Source: Saccopteryx bilineata
Taxonomy: Eukaryota > Chordata > Mammalia > Chiroptera > Emballonuridae
DNA length: 64,000 nucleotides
Direction: 5' to 3'
Assembly: GCF_036850765.1 (NCBI RefSeq)
Contig: NC_089490.1
Span: 275,976,482-276,040,481 of the forward strand
In this document: positions 1-10,939 of the stretch, piece by piece
How the letters are laid out: each line of letters opens with the position of its first letter
Numbering within the stretch: the first letter of the stretch is position 1
Notes under the pieces: generated by a model
Databases searched by the model: none
What the model was told of the DNA's origin: nothing
The model's input: the letters and a program-made list of their open reading frames with translations, nothing else
Translations under genes and position numbers: made by a program

Positions 1-439
1 TAATCACTCATTATCTCCTTATTCTAAATAAATGTTTGTGAAGCTTTTCTAAATTGGAAAGCTTTCATTGTCATATGCCTACTTCATGAGGCACTTTAAG
101 CCATCCTGAAATGTGGAGCTTTTACAAGGACATATGGGAGCCACTCCCAGGGGCTCTGCAGTGCTTAGGCTCCTAGGCTAAATTGCTCTACATTCTAAGT
201 AAAATCCAGATGCCAGCTCTAGTTTCTCAGCTCTGCAGGGTGAGAGAATTTGCCTTGAATCTCATGGCCCACTCACTGTGCCTGAGCAATGGTACAGTCC
301 AAGGGAGGCCAAGCTGCTCATGAAATCTCCAGGAATTTCAAGGAAACCTGATAGGCTCAGAGTCTTCCTGACTCTTGGAGTTGGCTTCTTCCTGAGCAGT
401 GTCTGTCTTTTTTATTTAAAAAAATATTTATTTTTAGGT

Positions 440-1003
440 TCAAATGCTTTATTTTTTTAGAAATTAAATTTAATAGGGTGACATTGGTCCACAGGATTAC
501 ACAAGTTTCAAGTGTACATCTCCATAGCATGTGATCTATACATTGCATTGTATGCCCATCACCCAAAGTCAAACCCCCTTCCCTCATCGTATGTTTGGCT
601 CTCTTTATCCCTCATTATTTCCCAACTCCTTTCTTCTGGTAATCACTGCACTTTTGTCTATGTCTGTGAGTCTCACTTTTATATCCCACACATGGATGCA
701 ATTATATAGTTCTTAGCTTTGCCTGACTGACTCATTTCACTTACTGTAATGTTCTCAAGGTCCATCCATGTTCTTACAAATAGCAGTATTTTACTTTTTT
801 TTATGGCTGAGCAGTGTTCCATTGTATATATGTACTATATCTTCTTTACCTAATCCTCTATTGAAGGACGCTTTGGTTGTTCTCATGTCTTGGCCATTGT
901 GACTTATGTTGCAATGAACATGAGGGTGCATATATCTTTAGGAACAAATGTTTCTGAATTCTCAGATGGATACCCAGTAGAGGGAAACTAGTTCGTCAAA
1001 AAA
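440..1003 (-). mobile_element. L1 LINE 3' end (ORF2 C-terminus and 3'UTR), 5'-truncated
   Basis: Read on the minus strand this is the end of an L1 ORF2 followed by its 3'UTR. On the plus strand the hallmark segments are the 'tacccagtagagg' block near 970, 'caatgaacatgagggtgcatat' near 915, 'ggctgagcagtgttccattgtatat' near 806 and 'catcacccaaagtcaaa' near 557. The same segments recur in the better preserved copy at 21345-22010. It is a dead fragment with many stops. The oligo-T-rich stretch near 440-470 is the likely decayed poly(A) end. Confidence 0.88.
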
Positions 1004-1013
1004 TTAAGAATAC

Positions 1014-1028
1014 AAAAAAAAAAAAAAA
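1014..1028 (+). repeat. A15 tract flanked by direct repeats
   Basis: A pure A tract sits between two copies of GAATAC (1008-1013 and 1029-1034). This looks like a retrotransposition scar reduced to its poly(A) tail, or simple slippage. It lies at the 5'-truncated edge of the preceding L1. Confidence 0.5.
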
Positions 1029-1039
1029 GAATACAGTTA

Positions 1040-2575
1040 CTTTATGGCACAGTGTCTGTTTTTAATGTAGATCTCATCTCTTCATGGGGAGATTTCCTCC
1101 ACATGCCTCACCCTCTAACCCCCTTAAATGTTCTCTCCCAGTTCTGAATGTCCGAGCCTCTGTGGTAGTTGTTTTCTGATAACCATCATGCTCTCTGCCC
1201 CGTATTCCCAATCCTTCCCTTTCATGAATGCACTGCATTTTCTTTTCTAAGATTATTAGTGTGTGTGAATTGTGTTATGTACCACATCAGCTTTCTTTGG
1301 GTTCCTATTGTTGGCTTCCCTTGCATACCTCCCCCTTTTTAAAATTTCTTTACCTTAGTCTTATCCTTACATATTGGAGGCTTTTCTCAAATGACTGATG
1401 ATGCTTGGTCGCCCACTTTTATTTGAAAGGGAGTTGATAAAAACCTGATTAAAGGTCCCAGGTGAGTGTTTTCCTCAGTGGGGCTATACTGCAGGTGGTC
1501 TTAATATTGGCCTCAACGTTTTGCTGGAAAACCCACAAATGTCTGTCTCTAAGTTTTTCTTCTCAAACTGGTCCATTTTCTCGGGAGGAATTTGCCATTC
1601 TCTCTTGTATGCATCATAAGCTGGCTGCTGTCACTGTAGGTTCTGGGTGAAGATATGGGCCTGGGACACCAAGGTAGTTTCTAGACCTGTGCTGTCCTGT
1701 TTAAAATAGATTAGAATTTAACAAAATTACTTTCTTAGTCACACTAGACACATATCAAGGGCTTACGGTCAGAATTGGTCCCTGAACAGTTGGACAGCTC
1801 AGATATAGAACATACCCATCATCTCAGAGTTCAATCTAAGAGCATTGCCTCAATAGAGCCCAATGCCCTGAGATTAGAATGCTTGTGGTTCACCCTCTGC
1901 AGAAAGAAAACTGCAGCATTTGCCTGGGGTGGGGATGGGAACTCTGCCTCTCCCACTGACGGATGATAGAAGCTTCTTTTTAAGCTGCTTATTATGCTTT
2001 CAGACCTTCCTCATATCACAACTTGACATAACTTGTGTCTGGTATCCCCCCACTGTAGGCACTTAACTTGTACTTTCTTCATTCTATTAAATCAGTTAAC
2101 ACTCACCCATCTACCCTCTAGCTCCCAAAATTTTGTTACCATCTTTCATTCCTGTTATGACCCCTTCAGTTGGCTTTGTCTTTGTGGTTTAAAAACATTT
2201 TTATCCCATTATTCTCTCATAGTAGAGGGTCAGGGAGAGCCTTAGCTTGTCCTGTGGGTTCTACACATTGTGTTTTAATTGAAAGGCTTATCGCTTATTA
2301 TCTGCACCAGAGGTCTTAGGCAAGGAATTGAACTCTAAAGAATATTTTGCCTCTGGCAAAGGAGGGCATAATTATCACATTGGCCTATCTCGCAAACCCT
2401 CTTTGCTATTTACCTGCTTTGCAGACCACTGCTGGAGACAGCTGTGTGTGTGGGTGTACATTTTCCTGGACCCTGTCACTGTTTCCTATCCCTAAGTGAT
2501 GAATGCCAGTCTCCAGCATATGGGCTTGGAAACCACACCTGTAAGAGTTCCCGAGGTAATCTGATATACAGCCAG
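1040..2575. other. Unassigned stretch, no gene seen
   Basis: No repeat family, exon or RNA gene is recognised. The open frames here are about 60-70 codons, short and without familiar motifs. The pyrimidine-rich part at 2040-2240 could be an old LINE relic but I cannot place it. Confidence 0.5.
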
Positions 2576-2593
2576 GTTTGAAAATGAATATTT

Positions 2594-3017
2594 GGTCCTG
2601 GCTGGTTGGCTCAGCGGTAGAGCGTCGGCCTGGCGTGCAGGAGTCCGGGGTTCGATTACTGGCCAGGGCACACAGGAGAAGCACCCATCTGCTTCTCCAC
2701 CCCTCCCCCTCTCCTTCCTCTCTGTCTCTCTCTTCCCCTCCTGCAGCCGAGGCTCCATTGGAACAAAGATTGCCTGGGCGCTGAGGATGGCTCTGTGGCC
2801 TCTGCCTCAGGAGCTAGAATGGCTCTGGATGCAACAGAGTGACGCTCCAGATGGGCAGAGCATCTCCCTCTGGAGGGCATGCCGGGTGGATCCTGGTCAG
2901 GCGCTTGTGGGAGTGTGTCTGACTGCCTCCCCATTTCCAGCTTCGGAAGGCGCTTGCGGGAGTGTGTCTGACTGCCTCCCCGTTTCCAGCTTCGGAAAAA
3001 TGAAAAAAAAAGAAAAG
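2594..3017 (+). mobile_element. tRNA-derived SINE, long family A, with internal tandem duplication
   Basis: The head carries a tRNA-like A box (tggctcagcggtagagcg) and B box (ggttcgattac). A C/T-rich block, a central 'gaggctccattggaacaaagat' module and the family tail 'gtttccagcttcggaaaaatg' follow. A target-site duplication, gaaaatgaRtattt, is readable at 2580-2593 and 3018-3031. Unlike its relatives, the last about 49 bp are present twice in tandem (2901-2949 and 2950-2998). Pol III-transcribed parasites of this kind depend on L1 enzymes. Frames of 153 and 165 codons running across it on the two strands are chance reading of repeat sequence. Confidence 0.93.
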
Positions 3018-3084
3018 GAAAATGAGTATTTTACCAACTATTGTTTTAATTAGGTTGTCTTCTCTGTCTTTTTTTCTTGTTAAT

Positions 3085-3310
3085 ATTACTCTGTATATTA
3101 AAGGTTGACGTAACAAAATATCACGGACGTTGCAGCTTAAACAACAGAAATTTACGTTCTTACATTCTGGAAGCTGGAAGTTCAAGCTCGAGGTGTGACA
3201 AGCGTGGTTCTGGATGAAAGCCCCTTCTTGGCTTGCCGTCTGCAGTAGGGCCCACTCCATGAGCAGACTGCAGCTGGTCAGGCTGCAGCATTTGTTTGGC
3301 AAATTCAACA
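3085..3310 (-). mobile_element. MLT1-type (ERVL-MaLR) LTR fragment
   Basis: The plus strand shows the reverse complement of a MaLR LTR 3' portion: 'gtaacaaaatatcacgga', 'cttaaacaacagaaatttacgttcttacattctggaagctggaagttcaagctcgaggtg'-like order. It is strongly diverged and has no internal retroviral genes. Subfamily is not assigned. Confidence 0.55.
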
Positions 3311-3671
3311 AAAGGACAGGAAAGGATCCGCTGAGGGTACTGACACAGTGAGGTGGAGGCCAGATAGGAAAGGAAGTAAAAGCAAAATGAGTGAAATGAT
3401 TAGCTGTCTAAGACTGAAAAAAAGAAACAAAGGGAGTAAGAGAAAGAGAGGTAAAGAGGAGAAAGTTGGGTTTGTGATATCTTAAATATCTTATTTTCAG
3501 ATGTGAAAAATTTCCAACTGATAACAAACTACAGAATGTGATTGTAGGAACCAATCATTGTGGTGTAACAGAAAGAAAGATCATTGGAGCCAAATAAGTG
3601 GAAAGAAACCTCCCAAAACTTTGAGGCAAACATATTGATTAGATGGGCTTTCCAAGTGGCATTAAAAAGAC

Positions 3672-3915
3672 ATGCGGGCTTGATTGGTGGTAGTGCAGTG
3701 GATAAAGGGTCAACTTGGAATGCTGAGGTCCCAGGTTTGAGGCTCCAAGGTTGCTGACTTGAGTGTGAGATCATCTGAGTATGGAGTCACTGGCTTAGCT
3801 TGAGCCCCAGGGCCAAGGCATCTACAAAAAGCAATTAATGAACAACTAAAGTGAAGCAACTATAAGTTGATGCTTCTCTCTCTCTCTCTTTCTCTTAAAA
3901 TAAAGAACGAAATCT
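3672..3915 (+). mobile_element. Old tRNA-derived SINE, family B
   Basis: The copy is degenerate but complete. It has the tRNA-like head 'ggtagtgcagtggataaag', a B-box-like 'ccaggtttgaggctcc', the 'gaacaactaaagtgaagcaac' module, and a C/T tail ending in an A-rich run. It is more diverged than the family B copies at 9714, 16690 or 59998, so it is probably older. Confidence 0.75.
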
Positions 3916-4859
3916 TAAAAAAAAGATTTAGGATGATTACTGTACTGAAAGATAAAAAGTGAGTAGAAGCTGAGCATGTAACTCTTCACTGAATTTGAAA
4001 GGATTTGGAAAGATAAAAAGGTAATTGGGAAGGGACAGTAGTGAATGAGGGACCTTGCTGATGGTCTGAGAATATTATATTGTGGTTAAAGAGAAAGAAT
4101 CAAGATAATGAGCTGCTTCAAGCACTGTTGAGAAGACACAATCCTTTGGCTCGAACCAGTTTAATGTAAAGTAGTTTTGTTATTTATTGGTATTTGCTTC
4201 TGTTATTAAATATTACTATGAAAGACTGAATCACAGAAAATTTAAGGGTTTTATTGTTTTTCTTATTATAATGGCTCAAAGGAGTTAGATCCTATACAGA
4301 CATTTCAAGCCTATGTAAATGGGCATCATGTTGTTTGAAACAATGAAAATCAGGTAACAGAATGGGATTTTTGATGCCCAGGAGAATATGTTAAAATTTA
4401 GAAGAGGAAGAACAAAGGAGAATAGTGGAGAACAAAAAGAAATCACTACTTTTTCTTTTCTTTCTATTTCCTGGAGTTAGCAGATGAGCTTTTATCATTG
4501 AGTACATAATGTTCTATCATAAATCTACATTTTGCGTTCTTCTTGGGATGCATAAAATAGATAAATGTCGTAACACTTTGATCATACCATGAGCCAAGTA
4601 CTCTTAAAATACAAAGCCTAATTTTAACATTTGTAAAATTGTTCTCTTTTCAAAAGATTCTATATTTAGCTTAGTCATACATTTATTTAAAAGAAGGAAC
4701 GTACAATTTTATTTTTAATTTCAGTAATTTTTGAAACATCAATTTATAAGTAGAAAGTTTTTCCTTAGGGAGAAAATAAAAGACCTTTCCCATACTTAGT
4801 CAGCCTCTTTGTTCTGATCTTGATGTTTTGACAGTAATTTTCTGAGCTTGGAGGTTTGG

Positions 4860-5150
4860 GGGGCTGGGTGAAAAAGGCAAAGGGACTAAGCAAAAAATAA
4901 AAAATAAAGCTCGTAGATGCAGACAGCAATATGGTGATGACCAGAGGGAAAAGGGGTGGGGGAGTAGAAGAAGGGAAAGGGGAGATAAATGGTGACAGAA
5001 GGAGAGTTGACTTTGGGTGGTGAACACACAATACACTGTGCAGATGCTGTATTATAGAATTGTATACCTGGAAACTAAGTAATTTTATTAACCGATGTCA
5101 CCCCAATAAATTCAATAAAAATTTAAAAATAAACAAACAAACAAATTGAT
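4860..5150 (+). mobile_element. L1 3'UTR fragment with poly(A)-like end
   Basis: A G/A-rich 3'UTR with 'gatgaccagagggaaaaggggtggggg' leads into the typical end 'attgtatacctggaaac... ccgatgtcaccccaataaattcaataaaa' and a degenerate A/C tail (about 5110-5145). No ORF2 remains. It is a 5'-truncated copy in plus orientation. Confidence 0.82.
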
Positions 5151-5950
5151 GCAATTGGAAGTCTATGAATTGGATATTGATGTTGATTGTATTGTTTAGC
5201 ACACCAGTCAGGACTGGACAGTAGAATAGGAAATGATTTTAATATTAATTGCTTACAAGAATGCAGTGAGTTTATTTCCACTCATATTGATGCAGACATG
5301 GGTGAGTCTGAAAAATATATTTGGTTTGTAAAGTACTTTAGGAGGTTATTTTTTAAAATTTTATATCAAAATTTTTTGTAGGGAGAACTCTTTGAATAAC
5401 CTACAAGTTAGCCTTTTGCATGATAATATGATAGTTTCTAACCTACAATAGTTGATCTTTACTTTAGAATCAAGTGTCTTTCTATAAATGATGTGTTAGG
5501 AAGTAAAAGAGCAGCAGGTTTTATTCTCCTCCATTAGTCTGCGGGGGAAAGTTTGCATTCAGGGAACATAAATGCTATTCTGGAGGCCAGGTGAGTTGAC
5601 TCACTGCCATGCTTTAGCCATGACTCCTGATGGGCTCTGAAGCAAACCTCACAGATGACCATGGGCTTTCAGACTCATAGGATCTCACTACAAGAAAAAT
5701 CACTTGGTTCAGTCTTTAATTGCTCTTTTTATTTTTATTTTTTTGTCAGACTCTGATCATCCTGTGCAGATTGATCTTTCCTTTAAGATGCCCAATGAAA
5801 GAAAATATTTCGGCGTAATGTACTTTCAGTAGTTCTTATGTGGAATGCTGACCTTCATAAACTCCTCTCTATCTCTGTGAGTGGAAGGCCCAGTTCTCCT
5901 TTGATATACATGGTCCATGTATATATGCATGGTCTCTGCATGTGTACAAG
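5151..5950. other. Unassigned A+T-rich stretch
   Basis: No known repeat, exon or RNA gene is recognised. Open frames are short and not family-like. Confidence 0.45.
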
Positions 5951-5952
5951 GT

Positions 5953-6026
5953 TTATGTGTGTGTATGTATGTGTGTGTATATATATATACACACACATAC
6001 ACACACACACACACACCACACACATG
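5953..6026. repeat. Compound (TG)n-(TA)n-(CA)n microsatellite
   Basis: An alternating TG block passes through TATATATATATA into a CA block. Its two halves are reverse complements, so the locus is a self-complementary dinucleotide palindrome. Chance open frames cross it on both strands and are not genes. Confidence 0.97.
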
Positions 6027-6595
6027 ATATATATTGTTGACAAAAAACATCCAGCCAAAGAACATTCCTATCAGAGTTTCTTTGAACCAAACTGACAATT
6101 GCTGGGAAGCAAAATCTCAGTGTATTGAGGAAATGCTCTGGAGAATAACAGGTTTTTTTGCAACTTATTTTATACATTAGAACCAAAGGGGAAAACTAAG
6201 GAGGGTTACATGATATCAGTTGGTGGTAGGTCAAGGAGGTGGGAAAAAGCAGAGTGGGCAATTGGATAAAAACAAAATGGAGAGGCACATACTTCCTTTA
6301 CTTTTGGGGTACAGGGTCAGATAGCGACACATACAGCACATAAGCATGGTATTTGGGAAACAAGATAACATTGAAGTGTTCTGTAGTTTGTGCTCTGGTG
6401 CCGGCCAATGGGCCTTGAGGGGTCTGGAAAATAAGAATATCCTGACATTTCAAAAGTCTGTTATCTTAGATGAACAAAGACAATAGGTAAAGATCGACCT
6501 TCGTCAAGGAAGCTATAAATCTAGGATGTGACTAACTGCCATGATCCACTTTTAGTTAGAAATTAGTATGTTCAAACCATTCTGTGTGGTTATTT
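6027..6595. other. Unassigned stretch
   Basis: Nothing recognisable: no repeat family, exon or RNA gene. Confidence 0.45.
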
Positions 6596-6610
6596 TCAGT
6601 TTCTAACTTT

Positions 6611-6860
6611 ATTTATTCATTTTTAGAGAGGAGAGAGAGAGGGAGAGAGAGAGACAGAGAGGGAGAGAGAGACAGAGAGGGAGGGAGAGAGAGAGACAGA
6701 GAGGGAGAGAGAGGAGAGAGAGACAGAGAGAGAGAAGGGGGGAGGAGCTGGAAGCATCAACTCCCATATGTGCCTTGACCAGGCAAGCCCAGGGTTTCGA
6801 ACCGGCGACCTCAGCATTTCCAGGTCGACGCTTTATCCACTGCACCACCACAGGTCAGGC
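6611..6860 (-). mobile_element. tRNA-derived SINE, family B short form
   Basis: On the minus strand the head reads 'gcctgacctgtggtggtgcagtggataaagcg' followed by a B box ggttcgaaacc. Next come 'ctgggcttgcctggtcaaggcacatatgggagttgatgcttcc' and an expanded C/T tail. The tail is about 110 bp of purine-rich (GA)n on the plus strand. The target-site duplication tcagtttctaacttt is perfect at 6596-6610 and 6861-6875. The same subfamily is inserted at 30176-30361. Confidence 0.95.
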
Positions 6861-6904
6861 TCAGTTTCTAACTTTTAAGGCCCACCATGCAGGCCTCACC
6901 TGAG

Positions 6905-7075
6905 CTTGTCAGGTTTATTATGTCCCCCCCCCACGTTTTTGAGAGAGAGAGAGGCAAGGAAAGAGAGACAGGAACATGAAGCTGCTCCTGTATGTGTCCT
7001 GCCCCGGGAATCTAACCGGCAGCCTCTGTGCTCTGGCACAATGCTCCAGCCAACTGAGCTATCTGGCCAGGGCTT
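6905..7075 (-). mobile_element. Ves-like tRNA-derived SINE
   Basis: The minus strand begins 'gccctggccagatagctcagttggctggagc' (tRNA-like A box). It continues to a B-box-like 'cggttagattcc', 'gggcaggacacatacaggagc', a C/T-rich tail and a short homopolymer. It is a different subfamily from A and B. It abuts another SINE at 7078. Confidence 0.75.
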
Positions 7076-7077
7076 AA

Positions 7078-7263
7078 TTTTTCTTGATTGATTGATTGAG
7101 ACAGAGAGGGGGAGTTGAAGGGGGAGGGAAGCATTTATTTGTTGTTCCACTCAGTCGTGCATTCACTGGTTGCTTCTTGTGTGTGCCCTGACCAGGATCA
7201 AACCTGCAACCTTGTAGTTTTGGGATGACCCTCTTAACGACTGAGATAATGGGCCAGGGCTCA
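7078..7263 (-). mobile_element. Ves-like tRNA-derived SINE, second subfamily
   Basis: Minus-strand order: 'gccctggcccattatctcagtcgttaagagg', a B-box-like 'gcaggtttgatcctggtcagggcaca', 'agtggaacaacaaataaatgcttccctccc', then a (TCAA)n/A-rich tail. The 'tggaacaacaaat' module is familiar from Ves-type bat SINEs. Head-to-tail arrangement with the neighbour at 6905-7075. Confidence 0.75.
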
Positions 7264-7855
7264 GTATGTGGCCCCTTTTTCATCCCCAATATACTTCCAA
7301 ATTATACACAATGTAAGAAACCTTAATTTATGTTAATTCTTAAGTTTGCCTTCAGCTTCTGATCTGCAATGTATTCATGAGTAGCAGAACACCGTAACTG
7401 ATAACCCTTATTTTCCAGGTGCATAATCAATTTTTTCCTATTCTAAAATAGTATACAGAGCTTAGTTTTCATCTCTCCTAATGGCTCACAGCTGAATAAC
7501 AATGCAATGCAGAGCACATACAACACAGGAAATGACAGTGACAACACTGCAGAGATGACAGGTGACTCCCTGGAGAAGACAAGTGCAGTGGGTGTGGGAT
7601 GAATATGTATGAAAACTTGGGGTGTATTTACTGCAGGTAATAGAGGAAAACAATAGTCAGCGTGGGAAGGAAATGCTAAAAACAAGAATAAAGGAACACA
7701 AGCTGATTGTAACAAATGCATATGAAGTAAGAGCAGGCAGGAAATCAGAAAAAAATAAATGGAATAAAGTCTCTCCCTTAAAATCTCTGTATTTAGTGGG
7801 AGAGTCCAGAGTCCACACACAGTGAGAAGAAGGCTGAGTCAGAAGCACACACATG
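7264..7855. other. Unassigned stretch; 125-codon minus-strand open frame judged non-coding
   Basis: The open frame at 7443-7820 (minus) has a hydrophobic, Leu/Phe-rich start and no motif I recognise. No splice or promoter context supports it. I treat it as chance. Confidence 0.4.
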
Positions 7856-7857
7856 GA

Positions 7858-8245
7858 CCTTGCATTAATTCCCCAGGGCTGCTGTAGCAAATACCACAGA
7901 CTGGGGGGAATAAAAAACAAGTTTATTTTCACACAGTTTTGGAGGCTGAAAGTCTGAGATCAAGGTGTTGGCAGGATTAGTTTCTTGTGAGGCCTCTCTC
8001 CTTGGCCTGTAAATGGCTATCTTCTTTCTGTGTGCTCACATGATCTTTCCTCTCTGCTTGTCTGTGTTCTAATTTTCTTATAAAGACATCAGTCACATTG
8101 GATTAAGGCCTGCCCTACTGAACCTTAGTTTAACTTAATTATTTCATAAAGATGTTAACTCCAAATAAAATGCCATTTGGAGGCACTGGGGTTAGGATTG
8201 CAACATACGAATTTCAAGAGGACACGATTCAATCCAGAACAGGCC
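7858..8245 (-). mobile_element. MLT1-type (ERVL-MaLR) solo LTR
   Basis: The plus strand is the reverse complement of an MLT1-like LTR. The blocks in order are 'gggctgctgtagcaaataccacagactggggg', 'cacacagttttggaggctgaaagtctgagatcaagg', 'cttataaagacatcagtcacattggat', 'acttaattatttcataaag' and 'ggttaggattgcaacatacgaatttcaagaggacacgattcaatcc'. No gag, pol or env remnant lies next to it. It is an old mammalian-wide endogenous retroelement LTR. Confidence 0.85.
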
Positions 8246-8324
8246 CAGAGAGTAAACTCATGAGGTAAAGAACCTAGATGGGCTTGACCAGCACCTTTTG
8301 AGTTTATTCTTTTTATACAAGGAA

Positions 8325-8445
8325 GCTGCATTGGGAGAAACTTTGTAGAGCATCTGGCCCAGCCTGTGATGTTCCAGATGAGGAAACTGTGAAGAAAAAA
8401 GGCAAAGCAGTTTCTCTAAGACTTCTCAGAGGACCAGAGGTAGAT
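8325..8445 (+). mobile_element. Possible MIR fragment
   Basis: The 'gatgaggaaactgtgaag...ggcaaagcagtttctctaagacttctcagaggaccagaggtagatctggaac' block resembles the conserved MIR core ('gatgaggaaactga ggcacagagaggtt'). Heavily diverged. Confidence 0.5.
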
Positions 8446-8616
8446 CTGGAACTTTATATAAAACTTCCAGAATTCTCAATGCACCAAGACTCATATATGA
8501 GTAAGATAGGAAATATGAGTTCAATGAACTTGTTCATTTTTACAGTTGGATGTTTTATTTCTCTGTGAACCATTGTATTTGGTTATTAAGCCCTATTGAT
8601 TCAATGTCTTATAGAT

Positions 8617-8937
8617 CAGGGGTCGGAAAACTTTTTGGCTGAGAAAGCCATGAATGCCACATATTTTAAAATGTAATTCCATGAGAGCCATACAACAACC
8701 CATGTACATTATGCATTATCCAATAAAAATTTGGTGTTGTCCCAGAGGACAGCTGTGATTGGCTCCAGCCACCCGCAACCATGAACATGAACGGTAGGAA
8801 ATGAATGGATTGTAATACATAAGAATGTTTTATATTTTTAATGTTATTATTTTTTTTATTAAAGATTTGTCTGTGAGCCAGATGCAGCCATCAAAAGAGC
8901 CACATCTGGCTCGCAAGCCATAGGTTCCTGACCCCTG
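8617..8937. mobile_element. Non-autonomous hAT transposon (MITE), 321 bp
   Basis: The left end is CAGGGGTCGGAAAAC and the right end, reverse-complemented, is CAGGGGTCAGGAACC, so the ends are imperfect terminal inverted repeats starting CAGGGGTC. The 8-bp flanks ttatagat (8609-8616) and tcttagat (8938-8945) match at 6 of 8 positions, as expected for a hAT target duplication after decay. The interior has 'gagagccat' and 'gattggctccagccacccgcaacc' blocks and no transposase. It must have been mobilised by a hAT transposase elsewhere. Confidence 0.88.
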
Positions 8938-8949
8938 TCTTAGATGTTA

Positions 8950-9700
8950 CCCCCTCCATGCTTTGAAACCATTTTTTCTTTCTTCTGTGTACTTCTCTCT
9001 TTTATATGATATTTTCAAACTTTTCCTTACTACTAGATATTTTCTTAAATACATTAATATATTTAAGGTCCAATATCATTTAGAAACTCTTTGTTGTGTC
9101 GAAGTCTCCTTCTGGGATGACATGGCCTCTTTCTACACAATCAGGCTTCTGAAGAGCAGCCTCCGCCTGCCATCTCTACTTTGCTCACGTTCAATCAGCT
9201 CCATTTTGATCATTTCTGGTTCCTCATTTCTTCCTCGGTGACTGGTATATAGGAAATAGTTTTTTAAAAGTTAGTTAATGCTCTTTTGTTATTCCTTATA
9301 AACCCTGACACAAACTATTTTTAAAGAAAATCAGTAAAGCAAAAATGAGGCCAGTAGAATCTTCAAGGGAACAGCTATATATAAAATTACCTGTCAACTG
9401 ACATTCCAAGAAGATTGGTTAGTTTTCCTTTTCATGCTGAGGTATGAATTAGGCCTTGTTGTAAATGGGTCACTCATTAAGGGTGTTCTTTGCATTATTG
9501 AATCCTTGCAAGCCAAGCTAACAGGCTCCCTGAGGGAAAGCAGATGGCATTTACTTGAAAGCTATGAGTTTGTGGTTACACAATTCAGTAAAACATTTGT
9601 TCTGGGTACTTTCATGGAGGTGAAGCCAATAACCCATTTGATATGGTCATCTTTCTATTGATGTCATTGTGACAGTACATGAATGATTTCGAATTACCTT
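8950..9700. other. Unassigned stretch
   Basis: No repeat or exon is recognised. Open frames at 8963-9241 and 9434-9661 lack family-like features. Confidence 0.45.
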
Positions 9701-9713
9701 ATAGCAGTTATTC

Positions 9714-10060
9714 ACTTTTTTTTTTTTTTACAGAGACAGAGAGAGAGAGAGAGAGAGTCAGAGAGAGGGATAGATAGGGACAGACAGATAGGAACTGAGA
9801 GAGATGAGAAACATCAATCATCAGTTTTTCATTGCAACACCTTAGTTGTTCATTGACTGCTTTCTCATATGTGCCTTGATTGTGGGGCTACAGCAGACCA
9901 AGTAATTTCTTGCTCGAGCCAGTGACCTTGAGTGGAAGCTGGTGAGCTTTGCTTAAACCAGATGAGCCCGCGCTCAAGCTGGTGACCTCGGGGTCTTGAA
10001 CCTGGGTCCTCCGCATCCCAGTCTGATGCTCTATCCACTGCGCCACCGCCTGGTCAGGCT
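9714..10060 (-). mobile_element. tRNA-derived SINE, long family B, full length
   Basis: The minus strand starts 'gcctgaccaggcggtggcgcagtggatagagc'. It runs through a B-box-like 'caggttcaagacc', the 'gaggtcaccagcttgagcgcgggctcatctgg' module, 'aaggcacatatgagaaagcag', 'caatgaacaactaaggtgttgcaatg' and a C/T tail to an oligo-A end. The target duplication agcagttattc is perfect (9703-9713 and 10061-10071). Confidence 0.96.
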
Positions 10061-10074
10061 AGCAGTTATTCTTG

Positions 10075-10740
10075 ATGAAGGTATGGGGTATAGTCACTTC
10101 AACAAACATTTAGTAAAGTGAAAGGCACTTTGTTGGGGAGGGGGAGAATGTTGAGAATAATATTTGAACTCAATTTTCTCACAGTCTTACAAAGAGAGCA
10201 AGGAGTGTTAATGCGCATACAGAACATTATAATACAGTATGTGACAATGATCATAAAATACTCATACAGTGTTTTGGACATTGATGGCAGAGGAAATTGC
10301 ATATAGTGGCAGATTCAAGAGCATTCTCACAGAAAATAAAAAATTGATAGTTCTTGATGTGGGGCTAGATTTCCATGGGGGCCACATTGGGAGGAGATGG
10401 TCACCACTGGCAAACGTAAAATAAGTCACAGATATAAGGAAACATGGTGCTGGACAACGGAGTAGCAGTCCTGTGTTGTTGCCTGAGGACCTAAATCTCA
10501 TGAAAGCTCATGTTTTATCTTAAAGTGTCTCGTTCACAATGCAGCTGTCTTTATTTAAAAAAAATAAATATCTATTACTCATTGTCGACTGAAATAAGTC
10601 CACCAGGAAGGTTCTGGAGTGTATCCGGAGGTGCTGAGTACTCCATGGCACACTCACACTGCGTGTACACAGGCAGTAGTAGTCCCCTGTTTGAGAATCA
10701 GAGTCTTTTCTTTACTCATCAAATTCATCTGTAAAGTTTA
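10075..10740. other. Unassigned stretch
   Basis: No repeat family or exon is recognised. Open frames are 60-80 codons and appear to be chance. Confidence 0.45.
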
Positions 10741-10744
10741 TCAC

Positions 10745-10935
10745 GTGCTACAAACTACTAGCTTTCCAAATATTAACTCAAAACAGGCTTATGTGGTAGG
10801 TACTATTTAAAGAAAAGAAAACAGGCTCAGAGATGATGAAGTGTTTTTCCAAGATCATATATCTGGAAGAGAGAGGCCTGGGATTCAAATCCAGGCAACA
10901 GAGCTCCAGGGACTGCACTCTGACCACTAACTGGA
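10745..10935 (+). mobile_element. MIR SINE relic
   Basis: The MIR core order is visible: 'caggcttatgtggtaggtact', 'aaacaggctcagagatgatgaagtg', 'ccaagatcatatatctgg', 'ggattcaaatccaggcaacagagctccagggactgcactctgaccact'. Confidence 0.75.
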
Positions 10936-10939
10936 AAGT

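Noticed and set aside
2594..2680. tRNA gene-like A and B boxes
   Set aside because: They belong to the tRNA-derived head of a SINE; the cloverleaf is not maintained and the same head recurs at many loci.
2592..3311. Open frames of 153 (+) and 165 (-) codons
   Set aside because: They run through the SINE and the adjoining LTR relic; similar frames recur in every family A copy.
5838..6098. 85-90 codon open frames on both strands
   Set aside because: Translation of the TG/TA/CA microsatellite.
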